A DNA stretch of 36,073 bases from an uncultured Bacteroidota bacterium. Lineage in GTDB: Bacteria > Bacteroidota > Bacteroidia > Flavobacteriales > Flavobacteriaceae. Positions 23,642 through 34,172 of the stretch are shown piece by piece. The first letter of the stretch is position 1. Every line of letters begins with the position of its first letter. Location: the NCBI GenBank assembly GCA_902517365.1, contig CABYCA010000004.1, positions 1 to 36,073 on the forward strand. The letters are read 5' to 3'. The position numbers and the translations under genes are program-made. The notes beneath the pieces are model-generated. The model did no database searches. It was not told the origin of the DNA and saw only the letters and a list, made by a program, of their open reading frames with translations.

Positions 23642-24524
23642 TCCAGTTTTACTAAGCGAATCAATATCAGGTTTAAATATTAATCCAAGTGGAATATATG
23701 TAGATGTAACTTATGGAGGTGGAGGTCACTCTCAAGAAATATTAAAAAATCTTAATTCCAATGGTAAATTAATCGCCTTTGATCAAGATGAAGATGCTAT
23801 TGAAAACAAATCAAATGATAGTAGACTAAATCTTGTTAAGTCAAATTTTAAGTATTTAAATAACTTCTTAAGCTACTTTAAAATACAGGAAATTGATGGA
23901 CTCTTAGCAGATTTCGGAATATCATCTCATCAGATAGATAATAAGAAAAGAGGGTTTTCAACTAGATTTAATTCTGAGCTTGATATGAGAATGAACAGTA
24001 ATCAAAGAATTGATGCTAAGGTAATTATTAATAATTATGAAAAAGATCAACTAGAATATATTTTTAAACATTATGGTGAATTAAGGAACTATAAAAAGGT
24101 AACTGAAAAAATTATTTCTGAAAGAGTAAAGAAGTCTATTGAGACAACAGGAGATCTAAAAAAAATCCTAGTTCATTTAGTGAAAGCAAAAGATGAGAAT
24201 AAGTTTTTAGCACAAGTTTTTCAGTCTATAAGAATAGAGGTCAATGATGAGCTTGAAGTTATAAGAACTTTATTAAGTGAGTCATCAAAATATATTAAAA
24301 AAGGCGGTAGACTAGTTTGTATATCGTATCATTCATTGGAGGATCGAATTGTAAAAAAATTTATTCAGAATGGTGGTTTTAATGATGAAGTCATCTCTGA
24401 TATATATGGAAATAAGAATACCATTTTTAAAAAAGTAGGAAAAATGATTACACCATCAAATCAAGAAATTAGAATAAATAATAGATCAAGAAGTGCTAAA
24501 CTTAGAGTTGCTGAAAAAATATGA
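23631..24524 (+). CDS. rsmH: 16S rRNA (cytosine(1402)-N(4))-methyltransferase RsmH
   Basis: SAM-dependent methyltransferase acting on C1402 of 16S rRNA, also called MraW. The 297 residues start at ATG 23631 (YHNPVLLSES, the family N-terminus); an ATG at 23613 would only add six residues. The SAM site appears as YVDVTYGGGGHS and AFDQDEDA; LLADFGISSHQID, RGFS, FQSIRIEVNDEL and CISYHSLEDRIVK are further hallmarks. It overlaps mraZ by 11 bases and ftsL by 4. Confidence 0.96.
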   Translation: MYHNPVLLSESISGLNINPSGIYVDVTYGGGGHSQEILKNLNSNGKLIAFDQDEDAIENKSNDSRLNLVKSNFKYLNNFLSYFKIQEIDGLLADFGISSHQIDNKKRGFSTRFNSELDMRMNSNQRIDAKVIINNYEKDQLEYIFKHYGELRNYKKVTEKIISERVKKSIETTGDLKKILVHLVKAKDENKFLAQVFQSIRIEVNDELEVIRTLLSESSKYIKKGGRLVCISYHSLEDRIVKKFIQNGGFNDEVISDIYGNKNTIFKKVGKMITPSNQEIRINNRSRSAKLRVAEKI

Positions 24525-24829
24525 AAAACTTTCTATCATTTTTAAATATTGATTTCTTAGCTGGCAAAGATTCATCTAAAAACTGGAGATTGTTACTATT
24601 TATATCATTTTTATTAATGACATCTATATACAGTAGTCATAGTGCCGATCAGAAAATATTCTTAATAACAAAACTTAATAAAGAGGTTAATACTTTAAAT
24701 AGTATTTCAGTATCAACTAAAGTTGATTTAATGAACATAAAGATGCAATCTAAAGTAATATCGAAGTTGAAAGATAACGGTTTTAAGATCTCAAACTATC
24801 CACCTTTAAAAATTATAATCACTGACTAA
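24521..24829 (+). CDS. ftsL: FtsL-like cell division protein
   Basis: A 102-residue bitopic protein in the FtsL position between rsmH and ftsI. A short cytoplasmic N-terminus is followed by one transmembrane helix (about 23-37, RLLLFISFLLMTSIY) and a periplasmic segment with heptad-like spacing (about 44-85) suited to a coiled coil. FtsL sequences are poorly conserved, so the call rests on topology, size and position. It would pair with FtsQ and an FtsB-like protein to activate FtsW-FtsI at the septum. The ATG overlaps the rsmH stop (ATGA); ftsI begins one base after its stop. Confidence 0.8.
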   Translation: MKNFLSFLNIDFLAGKDSSKNWRLLLFISFLLMTSIYSSHSADQKIFLITKLNKEVNTLNSISVSTKVDLMNIKMQSKVISKLKDNGFKISNYPPLKIIITD

Positions 24830-24830
24830 A

Positions 24831-26618
24831 ATGAAGAAATCAAACAATAGGATTGTAAATAGAATGAACATTATATTCTTTTTGTTTCTATTGTGTTCAT
24901 TTTTTTTAATTGGTAAAATATTTTATTTACAGAATTTTGAAATTGATGATAACATAAGAAACTCAATTGAGGCAGTCAAAAATATTGAGGTTGAATCACC
25001 TAGAGGCAATATTTACTCACATAATGGTGATCTATTAGTATCGACAGTTGTAAAATATGAATTGAGATGGGATTCAAAGATTCCCTCAGAATCAATTTAT
25101 AAAAAAAACATTATTCCTCTTGTAGAGAGATTATCTGATTTTTTTGGACAAGATCAAAATTACTTTAAAAAATATCTTGATGATGCAAGAGATAAGAATA
25201 ATAGATATCTATTAATTGGAAAAAATCTATCTATAACTGAAGTAGAAAAAATTAAATCTTTTCCAATTTTCAATAAAGGTCTTTACAAAGGAGGTTTAAT
25301 AATTAACGAAAGTCACACTAGACAGAGTCATCTTGGTAAGATAGCAGAAAGGACTATAGGATATGAAAAAGTTGATCAAGATGGAAAATATTTAAGGGTC
25401 GGTCTAGAGGGTGCATATACGGAATATCTATCAGGTAAAAGTGGTTTAAGACTAATGCAAAAAATAGCAGATGGACAATGGAAACCAATGACTCCAAATT
25501 TCGAAAGAGAACCTATTCAAGGATATGATGTACATACAACTATAGATACTCAAATTCAAGATATTGTTCATCATGAATTATTATCTCAATTAGAAAGATT
25601 TGAAGCTGATCATGGAACTATGATTATTATGGAAACTAATTCTGGAAAGATTAAAGGTATATCAAACTTAGCAAGAACAGAAGAAGGAAAATACTTTGAA
25701 AAAATTAATTATGGTATATGGGAGACTCAAGAGCCCGGATCAACATTTAAGCTAATGACATTAATTGCAGCTTTAGAGGATGGTGTTGTTAGTCCAAGTG
25801 ATTCAATTGATACTGGCAATGGAATATTGAAATTTTATAATAAATACGAAGTAAAAGATTCTAATAGAAGGGGGTATGGAAGAATTCCAATATCTAAGGC
25901 ATTTGAAGTTTCCTCTAATACAGGGATGGTTAAGCTCATATATGATAATTACAAGGATAATCCTGAAAGATTAGTCAATAGGTTGATAAACATGAAAGTA
26001 AATCAAAAAATTAATATTGATATAAAAGGTGAAGGGGAACCTATGATTCCTCATCCACAGGATGACAATTGGAATGGAATCTCGTTACCATGGATGGCAT
26101 TTGGTTACGGAGTAATGATGACACCTTTACAAACACTGACTTTTTATAATGCTGTAGCTAACGATGGTGAAATGGTTAAACCTAGTTTTATAAGCAGCAT
26201 TGGTGCTTTAGGCGAAAAACCTGTTTATAAAATTGATAGAGAGATAATAATGTCATCAATTTGCTCAAAGGAGACCTTAAGCTCGGTTAAAATGATGTTA
26301 AGGAATGTAGTTGAAAAACCCTGGGGAACTGCAAATAATATTTATGATGAAAATATTAAAATTGCTGGGAAAACAGGAACAAGTCAAATAGACTATACTT
26401 CAGAGGAGACACAATATGTTTCTAGTTTCGTAGGATATTTCCCGTCAGATAAACCAAAATATTCAGCAATTGTAGTAGTCAATAAGCCAAAAAAATCTAT
26501 GGGGTATTATGGTAACTCAGTAGCTGCTCCTGTCTTTAAAAATGTAGCAAAAAAAATTATAACAGGTATTCCAAATGAAATTCAGATAAGTAAAAAAGAT
26601 ACAGATATATTGTTTTGA
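24831..26618 (+). CDS. ftsI: Septal peptidoglycan transpeptidase FtsI (PBP3)
   Basis: Class B penicillin-binding protein cross-linking septal peptidoglycan. The 595 residues contain a short cytoplasmic start, a membrane helix (about 12-29), the pedestal domain with SPRGNIYSHNGDLL, and the transpeptidase domain with STFK (Ser304-Lys307), SSN (361-363) and KTGT (514-517). It ends about 80 residues after KTGT, with no sign of the C-terminal PASTA domain that I recall in some Bacteroidota FtsI. It overlaps murE by four bases at a TTGA junction. Confidence 0.95.
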   Translation: MKKSNNRIVNRMNIIFFLFLLCSFFLIGKIFYLQNFEIDDNIRNSIEAVKNIEVESPRGNIYSHNGDLLVSTVVKYELRWDSKIPSESIYKKNIIPLVERLSDFFGQDQNYFKKYLDDARDKNNRYLLIGKNLSITEVEKIKSFPIFNKGLYKGGLIINESHTRQSHLGKIAERTIGYEKVDQDGKYLRVGLEGAYTEYLSGKSGLRLMQKIADGQWKPMTPNFEREPIQGYDVHTTIDTQIQDIVHHELLSQLERFEADHGTMIIMETNSGKIKGISNLARTEEGKYFEKINYGIWETQEPGSTFKLMTLIAALEDGVVSPSDSIDTGNGILKFYNKYEVKDSNRRGYGRIPISKAFEVSSNTGMVKLIYDNYKDNPERLVNRLINMKVNQKINIDIKGEGEPMIPHPQDDNWNGISLPWMAFGYGVMMTPLQTLTFYNAVANDGEMVKPSFISSIGALGEKPVYKIDREIIMSSICSKETLSSVKMMLRNVVEKPWGTANNIYDENIKIAGKTGTSQIDYTSEETQYVSSFVGYFPSDKPKYSAIVVVNKPKKSMGYYGNSVAAPVFKNVAKKIITGIPNEIQISKKDTDILF

Positions 26619-28075
26619 AAAAATTAAAAGAAATATTATTTAAAGTTAATATTGACTCAGTATATGGTGATACTGAAATAAATGTTTCGAAAATTACTTT
26701 TGATTCAAGAGTGGTTGAATATAATGCACTTTTTGTTGCAATATCAGGACATAATTATGATGGCCATAATTTTATTAGTCAATCTGTTAAAAATGGAGCT
26801 TCAGTAATTGTATGTGAGAAGTTACCTGTCAATTTTAAAGAAAGTAATATTGTCTTTATATGTGTTAAATGTTCTAAAACTGCACTTTCAATTATTGCTT
26901 CAAACTTCTTTGATAACCCATCTTCAAAAATTGATTTAATAGGAGTAACAGGGACGAATGGAAAAACAACAATTTCTTCATTGTTAAATAATTTATTTAA
27001 TGAATTAAAAGTTAAATCTGGTTTAATATCAACGATTAATATAAAGTATGGGGAATATTTAGAAAATTCTAATAATACTACTCCTGATCCAATAACAATA
27101 AATTCTCATTTATCTGAAATGATAAAAAGAAAAATTAAGGTTTGTTTTATTGAAGTCTCATCTCATGGAATTTTTCAGAAGAGAGTTAAGGGAATAAAAT
27201 TTAAAGGTATTGTTTTTACTAATCTTACTCATGATCATATTGACTACCATAAATCATTTAAAGACTATAGAGATACCAAAAAGATTATTTTTGATTCACT
27301 TAGTAAAAATTCATTTGCACTAGTTAATAAAGATGATAGGAATGCTGACTATATGGTTCAAAATACTAGAGCTAACATTTACGCTTATTCATTAAAATCA
27401 AAGTCAAATTTTTCTTGTAAAATTATTGAGCAACAACTTGATGGAATGTTATTAAGTATTGATAATAGAGAGATATGGACTAAGCTAATTGGCAAATTTA
27501 ATGCCTCTAATATTCTTGCTATTTACTCTGTTGGAAGGATATACAATCTAGATAAAATTAATTTGTTAACTGGTATTAGTAATCTGGAGAGTGTAAATGG
27601 GAGGCTTCAGTCTTTTCTTTCAACAAATAAAGTAACAGTTATAATTGATTATGCTCATACTCCAGATGCAATTGAAAATGTTATATCAACTATAAATAAT
27701 ATTAAAAAATCAAATCAAAATTTAATTACTGTAATTGGTTGTGGAGGTGATAGAGATAAAGATAAAAGGCCGATAATGGGTAAGATATCCACTGATCTTA
27801 GTTCAAGAGTAATTTTTACATCAGATAATCCAAGATCTGAGGATCCACAAGCAATCATTGATGATATGGTTCAGGGGGTTTCAAATTTTAAAAATGATAA
27901 AGTTTTAATTGAAGTTGAAAGAAAAAAAGCAATAAAACAGGCTAAAGAAATCAGTGTAAAAGGTGATATAGTTTTAATTGCAGGAAAAGGACATGAAGAT
28001 TATCAAGAGTTAACTAGTAAGGAGAGAATCTATTTTGATGATTTCAAAATAGCTAAAGAAATTTTTAATAAATAA
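26615..28075 (+). CDS. murE: UDP-MurNAc-L-Ala-D-Glu:meso-DAP ligase MurE
   Basis: Adds the third residue of the peptidoglycan stem. The 486 residues start at a TTG at 26615 that overlaps the ftsI stop. The N-terminal domain shows TFDSRVV and [15 protein letters not shown]; the ATP loop [10 protein letters not shown] begins at about 110; HDHIDYH follows. The motif DNPR (404-407) in [10 protein letters not shown] is the accepted marker for meso-diaminopimelate rather than lysine specificity, so the wall is DAP-type. GKGHEDYQ lies near the C-terminus. Confidence 0.96.
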   Translation: MKKLKEILFKVNIDSVYGDTEINVSKITFDSRVVEYNALFVAISGHNYDGHNFISQSVKNGASVIVCEKLPVNFKESNIVFICVKCSKTALSIIASNFFDNPSSKIDLIGVTGTNGKTTISSLLNNLFNELKVKSGLISTINIKYGEYLENSNNTTPDPITINSHLSEMIKRKIKVCFIEVSSHGIFQKRVKGIKFKGIVFTNLTHDHIDYHKSFKDYRDTKKIIFDSLSKNSFALVNKDDRNADYMVQNTRANIYAYSLKSKSNFSCKIIEQQLDGMLLSIDNREIWTKLIGKFNASNILAIYSVGRIYNLDKINLLTGISNLESVNGRLQSFLSTNKVTVIIDYAHTPDAIENVISTINNIKKSNQNLITVIGCGGDRDKDKRPIMGKISTDLSSRVIFTSDNPRSEDPQAIIDDMVQGVSNFKNDKVLIEVERKKAIKQAKEISVKGDIVLIAGKGHEDYQELTSKERIYFDDFKIAKEIFNK

Positions 28076-28077
28076 AT

Positions 28078-29292
28078 ATGTTATACTATCTATTTGAAAT
28101 ATTAGAAAGTCAATTTAATCTTCCAGGAGCTAGTCTTTTTAGTTATTTATCATTTAGAGCTGCAGTTACTGTTATAATGTCACTAGCAATATCAATAGTT
28201 TTTGGAAAAAAAATAATCAATTTTTTAAAAATTAAACAAGTTGGTGAAAATGTTAGAGAGCTTGGTCTAGATGGAGAGGACATGAAAGAAGGGACACCAA
28301 CTATGGGGGGGATAATTATCATAATTGGCACTTTAGTACCTGTAATTCTGATGTCAAATCTTGAAAATATTTATATCCAAATTTTAATTATATCAACTAT
28401 AATTCTTGGATTAATTGGATTAATTGATGATTATATCAAAGTATTTAAAAAAGATAAAAAAGGACTACAAGGAAAGTTTAAAATAGCAGGTCAGTCACTA
28501 TTAGGAATTTTTGTTGGAATGGTTCTATTAAATAACAACAATATAACTATAGTTGAATTTGATAAAAATTTAAATTCCGATAAAATAGAATTTTCTAAAA
28601 TTGAGGAAGTAAAATCCTATAAGACAACAATACCATTTTTCAAAAATAATGAGTTAGACTACAAAGAAGTATCTAAAGCTATTTTTGGTAAAGGATCGAA
28701 TTACTTATGGCTTATAATAATCCCAATTATAATTTTTATTATAGCTGCAGTTTCAAATTCTAATAATCTAACAGATGGCTTAGATGGGCTATCTGCAGGA
28801 CTATCGGCTATAATTGTGTTTACTCTTGGAGTATTTGCGTGGACATCAGGAAATATAATTTTTTCAGATTATTTGAATATAATGTATATCCCAAGAGTCG
28901 GTGAAATAACAATTTTCATTGCTGCATTATTAGGTTCATTAGTTGGTTTTCTTTGGTACAATACATATCCTGCATCAGTTTTTATGGGTGATACAGGAAG
29001 TTTAACTGTTGGAGGATTAATTGCTGTAATTTCAATACTCATTAGAAAAGAATTATTAATTCCAATTCTATGTGGAGTATTTCTCTTAGAGGCTCTTTCT
29101 GTAATTATTCAAGTTAGTTATTTCAAATTAACAAAAAAAAAGACAGGAGTTGGAAAGCGTGTTTTTTTAATGTCTCCCATCCATCATCATTTTCAAAAAG
29201 CCGGTTATCATGAAAGTAAAATAGTATCAAGATTATGGATTATAGGAATTTTTTTAGCCGTTATAACAATACTAACACTTAAAATAAGATAG
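28078..29292 (+). CDS. mraY: Phospho-N-acetylmuramoyl-pentapeptide-transferase MraY
   Basis: Polytopic inner-membrane enzyme that makes lipid I from UDP-MurNAc-pentapeptide and undecaprenyl phosphate. The 404 residues include about ten hydrophobic helices. Family motifs are [23 protein letters not shown] (Mg-binding DD pair), [26 protein letters not shown] and [14 protein letters not shown] with the histidine cluster. A hydrophilic insertion of roughly 50 residues precedes the NLTDGLDGL region, lengthening it over the approximately 360-residue E. coli form, as in other Bacteroidota. Two bases separate it from murE and none from murD. Confidence 0.96.
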   Translation: MLYYLFEILESQFNLPGASLFSYLSFRAAVTVIMSLAISIVFGKKIINFLKIKQVGENVRELGLDGEDMKEGTPTMGGIIIIIGTLVPVILMSNLENIYIQILIISTIILGLIGLIDDYIKVFKKDKKGLQGKFKIAGQSLLGIFVGMVLLNNNNITIVEFDKNLNSDKIEFSKIEEVKSYKTTIPFFKNNELDYKEVSKAIFGKGSNYLWLIIIPIIIFIIAAVSNSNNLTDGLDGLSAGLSAIIVFTLGVFAWTSGNIIFSDYLNIMYIPRVGEITIFIAALLGSLVGFLWYNTYPASVFMGDTGSLTVGGLIAVISILIRKELLIPILCGVFLLEALSVIIQVSYFKLTKKKTGVGKRVFLMSPIHHHFQKAGYHESKIVSRLWIIGIFLAVITILTLKIR

Positions 29293-30621
29293 ATGAATAG
29301 TATAACAATACTTGGTGCGGGTGAAAGTGGATTTGGAGCTGCTATGTTAGCCCGTCAGAAGGGTTTAAAGGTCTTTGTTTCGGATTCAAATAAAATAAAT
29401 GAGGATAAAAAATTAGAAATGATTAGGAATTCTATAGTGTTTGAAGAAGAAAATCACTCTTTTGAAAAAATTAAGTTATCAGATTTTGTAATTAAAAGTC
29501 CTGGAATATCTAATTCATCTGAAATAATTTCAAAAATTAAGTCATATGGTATACCAATAGTATCTGAAATTGAATTTGCAAGTAATTATTCAAATTCATT
29601 TACAATTTGTATTACTGGAACTAATGGAAAAACAACTACAACAAAGCTTATCTACCACATACTTAAAACAGCAGGGTTAGATGTAGGTCTGGCAGGGAAT
29701 ATTGGTGATAGCTTTTCCAAAATGCTTTTATCTGGTGATAAGGATATCTATGTACTTGAGATTAGCAGTTTCCAACTTGATGACATCAAAAAATTTAGAC
29801 CTAATATTTCTGTTATTACAAACATTATTGAAGATCATTTGGATAGATACGATAATAACTTTGGTAAGTATGTTGATGCAAAAATGAAAATTGCAAAAAA
29901 TCAAAAATCATCTGACTATTTAATTTATAATTCAGATGACAAAATTTTATTAGAAGCACTAAGAGAAAACAAATTAGAAGTAAATAAAATTCCAATAGGA
30001 ATAAACACTAACAAACAAAATCAAATATTAATAAATAATAATATTCTTTCAAACAAAAAAAAAACTATTATGATAAATACCGAAAAATTTGCGCTTGAAG
30101 GAAGGCATAACCTTCTTAATGCAATGGCTGCAATTACAGTCTCCGATTTACTAAAAATAGACAATGAAATAATTAGGGAAAGCTTCATGACTTTTTCAGG
30201 TCTTCCTCATAGACTTGAGAAATTTTTGAAAATACAAGGAGTTAATTATATAAACGATTCTAAAGCTACAAATGTTAATGCAACATATTATGCACTTGAC
30301 TCTATGCAATCTCCTACAATTTGGATTGCTGGCGGAGTAGATAAAGGAAATGATTATTCAGATTTACTTCCAATTGTTAGGGAGAAGGTTAAAGCAATTA
30401 TTTGTCTTGGAATTGATAATACTAAAATTATGGAAACTTTTAAGCCAGTAATTGAAATTATAGTTGAGACCGAGTCAATTACTGAAGCAGTTAAGGTTGC
30501 AAATAAAATTGCAGTTAAAAAGGATAATGTTCTTTTATCCCCTGCATGTGCAAGTTATGATTTGTTTGAAAATTATGAGGACAGAGGAGATCAATTTAAA
30601 AATGCAGTAAGAAATTTATAG
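29293..30621 (+). CDS. murD: UDP-MurNAc-L-alanine--D-glutamate ligase MurD
   Basis: Adds D-glutamate to UDP-MurNAc-L-Ala. The 442 residues fit the family. The N-terminal Rossmann-like domain starts ITILGAGESGFGAAMLA; SPGIS is also typical. The ATP loop is [12 protein letters not shown] (about 108-119), then ELSSFQLD-like ISSFQLDD, NIIEDHLDRYD, and in the C-terminal domain HRLEKF, NDSKATNVNAT and WIAGGVDKG. It starts directly after the mraY stop and ends directly before ftsW. Confidence 0.96.
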   Translation: MNSITILGAGESGFGAAMLARQKGLKVFVSDSNKINEDKKLEMIRNSIVFEEENHSFEKIKLSDFVIKSPGISNSSEIISKIKSYGIPIVSEIEFASNYSNSFTICITGTNGKTTTTKLIYHILKTAGLDVGLAGNIGDSFSKMLLSGDKDIYVLEISSFQLDDIKKFRPNISVITNIIEDHLDRYDNNFGKYVDAKMKIAKNQKSSDYLIYNSDDKILLEALRENKLEVNKIPIGINTNKQNQILINNNILSNKKKTIMINTEKFALEGRHNLLNAMAAITVSDLLKIDNEIIRESFMTFSGLPHRLEKFLKIQGVNYINDSKATNVNATYYALDSMQSPTIWIAGGVDKGNDYSDLLPIVREKVKAIICLGIDNTKIMETFKPVIEIIVETESITEAVKVANKIAVKKDNVLLSPACASYDLFENYEDRGDQFKNAVRNL

Positions 30622-31770
30622 ATGAGTACAAAGAGTTTAATATTTGGTGATAAAGTTTTGTTAGTAATAATTCTATTGCTATCACTTTTTTCTTTTTTCC
30701 CAGTTTTCTCTTCAAGCTCATATCTTTCATATGTTATAGATGGATCTTCTCCATTTTTCTATTTAGTTAAACATTTTATTGTAATATTATTTGGTCTTTT
30801 ATTGATGATGTCCATAAAGTTAGTGCCTCATAAACTTTTTAGAGGAATGTCAATAATTCTCTTACCTGTAGGATTATTATTATTAATTTATACACTAAGT
30901 AAGGGAACAACAATTGGCGGATCTGCAGCAAGTAGATGGATTGATATACCATTTGTGGGAATAAGTTTTCAAACTTCCTCTTTAGCAGCCATTATATTAA
31001 TTACTTATACGGCTAGATATTTATCAAAAGTTGATTTATCAAAAACAAAATTTAAAGAGACAATTATTCCTCTTTGGCTCCCAATTTTTGCATATATTTT
31101 CCTTATTCTACCATCTAATCTATCATCTGCGTTTTTAATATTTAGCTCACTGATTTTAATACTTTTTATTTCAGGGTTCCCAATAACTCATTTATTAAAA
31201 ATGTTTTTGATATTAGGGTTTCTGTCAACAACCTTTTTCTTTTTAGCAAAGACATATCCAGATCAATTTCCAAACAGAATAGATACTTGGATTAGTAGAA
31301 TTGAAAACTTCAATTCAAATGATAATTTAGATGCAAGTTATCAAATTCAAAGAGCTAAAATAGCTATAAATAATGGAGGCTTAATTGGAGTTGGAGCTGG
31401 AAAAAGTATAATGAAAAATCATCTACCCCAGAGTAATTCTGATTTTATTTTTGCAATAATTGTAGAGGAATATGGTATAGCTGGCGGGTCATTGATAATA
31501 ATGCTATATACATTAATGTTTTTTAGAATTCTAGTTATTACTCATAAAGCAGAAGACAAGTTTGGAAAAATATTAGTTTCTGGTCTAGGAATCTTTATAA
31601 TAACTCAAGCATTTACAAATATTTCAGTAGCAACACAGATAATCCCCGTAACTGGACAAAATCTACCATTAATAAGTAGCGGTGGATCATCTGCATGGAT
31701 GACTTGTATATCATTGGGTATGATTCTTAGTGTAAGTTCTTCAATCAATAATAAAAATGACAAAAAATAG
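30622..31770 (+). CDS. ftsW: Septal peptidoglycan glycosyltransferase FtsW (SEDS family)
   Basis: Multi-pass membrane polymerase that extends glycan strands from lipid II at the septum together with FtsI. The 382 residues contain about ten hydrophobic helices. SEDS hallmarks are GGSAASRWIDIP, FPNRIDTWISRIENF in the large extracytoplasmic loop, GVGAGKS, SDFIFAIIVEEYGIAGG (containing the putative catalytic Asp region), and the closing LPLISSGGSSAW. It overlaps murG by 14 bases. RodA is the alternative SEDS paralogue, but the dcw position supports FtsW. Confidence 0.94.
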   Translation: MSTKSLIFGDKVLLVIILLLSLFSFFPVFSSSSYLSYVIDGSSPFFYLVKHFIVILFGLLLMMSIKLVPHKLFRGMSIILLPVGLLLLIYTLSKGTTIGGSAASRWIDIPFVGISFQTSSLAAIILITYTARYLSKVDLSKTKFKETIIPLWLPIFAYIFLILPSNLSSAFLIFSSLILILFISGFPITHLLKMFLILGFLSTTFFFLAKTYPDQFPNRIDTWISRIENFNSNDNLDASYQIQRAKIAINNGGLIGVGAGKSIMKNHLPQSNSDFIFAIIVEEYGIAGGSLIIMLYTLMFFRILVITHKAEDKFGKILVSGLGIFIITQAFTNISVATQIIPVTGQNLPLISSGGSSAWMTCISLGMILSVSSSINNKNDKK

Positions 31771-32848
31771 ATTTATAATATCAGGGGGAGGAACAGGAGG
31801 TCATATATATCCTGCATTATCTATTGCAAATGAAATAAACAAATCTTTTGATAATCCTGAAATAAAGTTTATTGGAGCAAGCGGAAAAATGGAGATGAAT
31901 ATTGTTCCAAAATATGGATTTAAAATTCATGGACTTTTAATTAGTGGATTACAAAGGTCATTCTCTTTAAAAAATATCTTACTTCCATTTAAACTTATAA
32001 TTAGTTTTATTCAGTCGATAATCATAATTTTAAGCTTTAGGCCAAACTTTGTTGTGGGGACAGGAGGATTTGCAAGTTTTCCTATTGTATTTATATCTTC
32101 AATATTTAGAATCCCAACATTAATTCAAGAGCAGAATTCATTTCCAGGAATATCTAACAGGCTTTTATCTAATTATACTAATTACATATCTGTTGCCTAT
32201 GATAAGATGGAAAAATATTTTCCTTCAAAAAAAATATACAAAACAGGGAATCCAATTAGGGAATCCATTAGATCAAATAAAAATCTAGTTAATCAAAGAA
32301 AAAAACTAAATATTAAAGATAGTATGACAGTAATAGCTGTGTTGGGTGGAAGTTTAGGTTCAGATAAAATAAATAAAACAATTAAAGAAAATATAGAATT
32401 CTTAATTTCTAAGAATATTTTTATCATATGGCAATGTGGAAAGAGTTATTACAACGACTATAAAAGTTATAACTCTGACAAGATATTTGTCACAGACTTT
32501 TTTGATGACATCGACTCAATTTATTTTACATCAGATATAATAATAGCTCGAAGTGGAGCTTTAACTCTTTCAGAATTAGCGATAGTTTCAAAACCTTCTA
32601 TATTAATTCCATCTCCAAATGTTGCTGAAGATCATCAACTAAAAAATGCTAAGAGTATTGAAGAAAAAGATGCGTGTATATGTATTGAAGAGAAAGATCT
32701 TGACTTAATATTTAAAAATAAGCTTGGCCTTCTTTTAAATGATTCGAATCTAAGGGATGACCTATCATATAATATTTCTAAAATAGCTATGCCAAATGCA
32801 TCCTATGATATTGTTGGCTTAATAAAAAAACACCTAGAAAATGATTAA
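31757..32848 (+). CDS. murG: UDP-GlcNAc:lipid I transferase MurG
   Basis: Peripheral membrane glycosyltransferase (GT28) that converts lipid I to lipid II. It has 363 residues with the two-Rossmann layout. The N-terminal loops are SGGGTGGHIYPALSIA (about 8-23) and VGTGGFASFP, followed by LIQEQNSFPG; the C-terminal domain has LGGSLGSDKINKTI, the donor-binding ARSGALTLSELA, and PSPNVAEDHQLKNA. The ATG lies 14 bases inside ftsW, and it overlaps murC by eight bases. Confidence 0.96.
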   Translation: MTKNRFIISGGGTGGHIYPALSIANEINKSFDNPEIKFIGASGKMEMNIVPKYGFKIHGLLISGLQRSFSLKNILLPFKLIISFIQSIIIILSFRPNFVVGTGGFASFPIVFISSIFRIPTLIQEQNSFPGISNRLLSNYTNYISVAYDKMEKYFPSKKIYKTGNPIRESIRSNKNLVNQRKKLNIKDSMTVIAVLGGSLGSDKINKTIKENIEFLISKNIFIIWQCGKSYYNDYKSYNSDKIFVTDFFDDIDSIYFTSDIIIARSGALTLSELAIVSKPSILIPSPNVAEDHQLKNAKSIEEKDACICIEEKDLDLIFKNKLGLLLNDSNLRDDLSYNISKIAMPNASYDIVGLIKKHLEND

Positions 32849-34172
32849 TAAAAAGTATTTTTTTATTGGAATTGGTGGTATTGGAATGTCTTCAATTGCT
32901 CAGCACCTATATGAAAAAGGAAATACTATTCTTGGTTATGATGCATCAGAAAATAAATCAGTTAAAATTCTTGTAAAAAAAGGTATAGAGGTAATTAATA
33001 AGATGAGCCTTGAAAGTGTTCCGGATTATATGAAAGAGGAAGATGTAATTGTAGTCTATACTCCAGCTATCCGAGACGATAATATATTCTTAAAATATTT
33101 TAGAACTAATGGAAATAATCCTATATATAAAAGATCTGAGATTCTTGGTGAAATATCAAAACAATCTAAATGTATTGCTGTAGCTGGAACTCATGGAAAA
33201 ACAACTACTACTGCAATAATTAGTCACTTATTTAATTTATCAGGAATACACTTTAAAGCATTCATTGGAGGGATTATGAAATGTTTTGACTCAAATTATA
33301 TTAATACAGGAAATGATTACATAATTGTAGAGGCTGATGAATATGATAGATCATTCTTAAATCTTAATCCTAATTATGCTGTCATTACCTCAATTGAAAA
33401 TGATCATCTTGATGTTTATGGAGATTTTAAATCATTAACTGAAAGTTTTCAATTGTTTGCAGATAATGTAAAAGATGTACTAATTACAGATGCTGAAATA
33501 GATATTAACAAGGAGCTTTCCTATTCAATTAATGGTATTTCGGATTATTATGTAGATAATATAAAGATTTTAGAAAATGGAATTAGATTTGATTTTAAAA
33601 CTCCTAATAATTTTTACTCTAATATTTCTACAAATATTATAGGTCTTCATAATCTTAAAAATACATTAGCTGCACTATCAATAATTGACCAAATACAAGA
33701 GATTGATATTCAAAATTTATTACCATTTCTTTCAAATTTCAGTGGAGTTGAAAGAAGAATGGATATTTATAAACTAGACAATAAAGTTGTTATTGATGAC
33801 TATGCACATCATCCAACAGAAATAGAATCAGTATATAATACCATACAAACTTATTATAAGAATAAATCAACAGCAGTTGTATTTCAACCCCATCTTTTTT
33901 CTAGGACAAGAGACTTTATGGATCAGTTTGCAATTATTTTATCAAAATTTGATGAGGTATATCTTTTAGATATTTATCCTGCTAGAGAAAAGCCTATAGC
34001 TGGAGTTAGTTCACAAATTTTATTAGAAAAAATTAATTCTTCAAAGAAAGAACTAATTGATAGTAAATCAATTGATAGTATGGTAATTAACTCAAAAATA
34101 GAAGTTATTTCTATTCTTGGTGCTGGTAATATATCAGAGAATCTAGATAAAAAAATATTTAACAATGTATAG
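32841..34172 (+). CDS. murC: UDP-N-acetylmuramate--L-alanine ligase MurC
   Basis: First Mur ligase, adding L-Ala to UDP-MurNAc. The 443 residues show the N-terminal GIGGIGMSSIAQ (about 9-20), ATP loop AGTHGKTTTT, VEADEYDRSFL, ENDHLDVYGD and, in the C-terminal domain, FSGVERRMD, DDYAHHPTEI and FQPHLFSRT. The HGKTTTT and DDYAHHP forms separate MurC from the other ligases in the window. A related Mpl ligase is unlikely given the position. It overlaps both neighbours by eight bases. Confidence 0.95.
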   Translation: MINKKYFFIGIGGIGMSSIAQHLYEKGNTILGYDASENKSVKILVKKGIEVINKMSLESVPDYMKEEDVIVVYTPAIRDDNIFLKYFRTNGNNPIYKRSEILGEISKQSKCIAVAGTHGKTTTTAIISHLFNLSGIHFKAFIGGIMKCFDSNYINTGNDYIIVEADEYDRSFLNLNPNYAVITSIENDHLDVYGDFKSLTESFQLFADNVKDVLITDAEIDINKELSYSINGISDYYVDNIKILENGIRFDFKTPNNFYSNISTNIIGLHNLKNTLAALSIIDQIQEIDIQNLLPFLSNFSGVERRMDIYKLDNKVVIDDYAHHPTEIESVYNTIQTYYKNKSTAVVFQPHLFSRTRDFMDQFAIILSKFDEVYLLDIYPAREKPIAGVSSQILLEKINSSKKELIDSKSIDSMVINSKIEVISILGAGNISENLDKKIFNNV

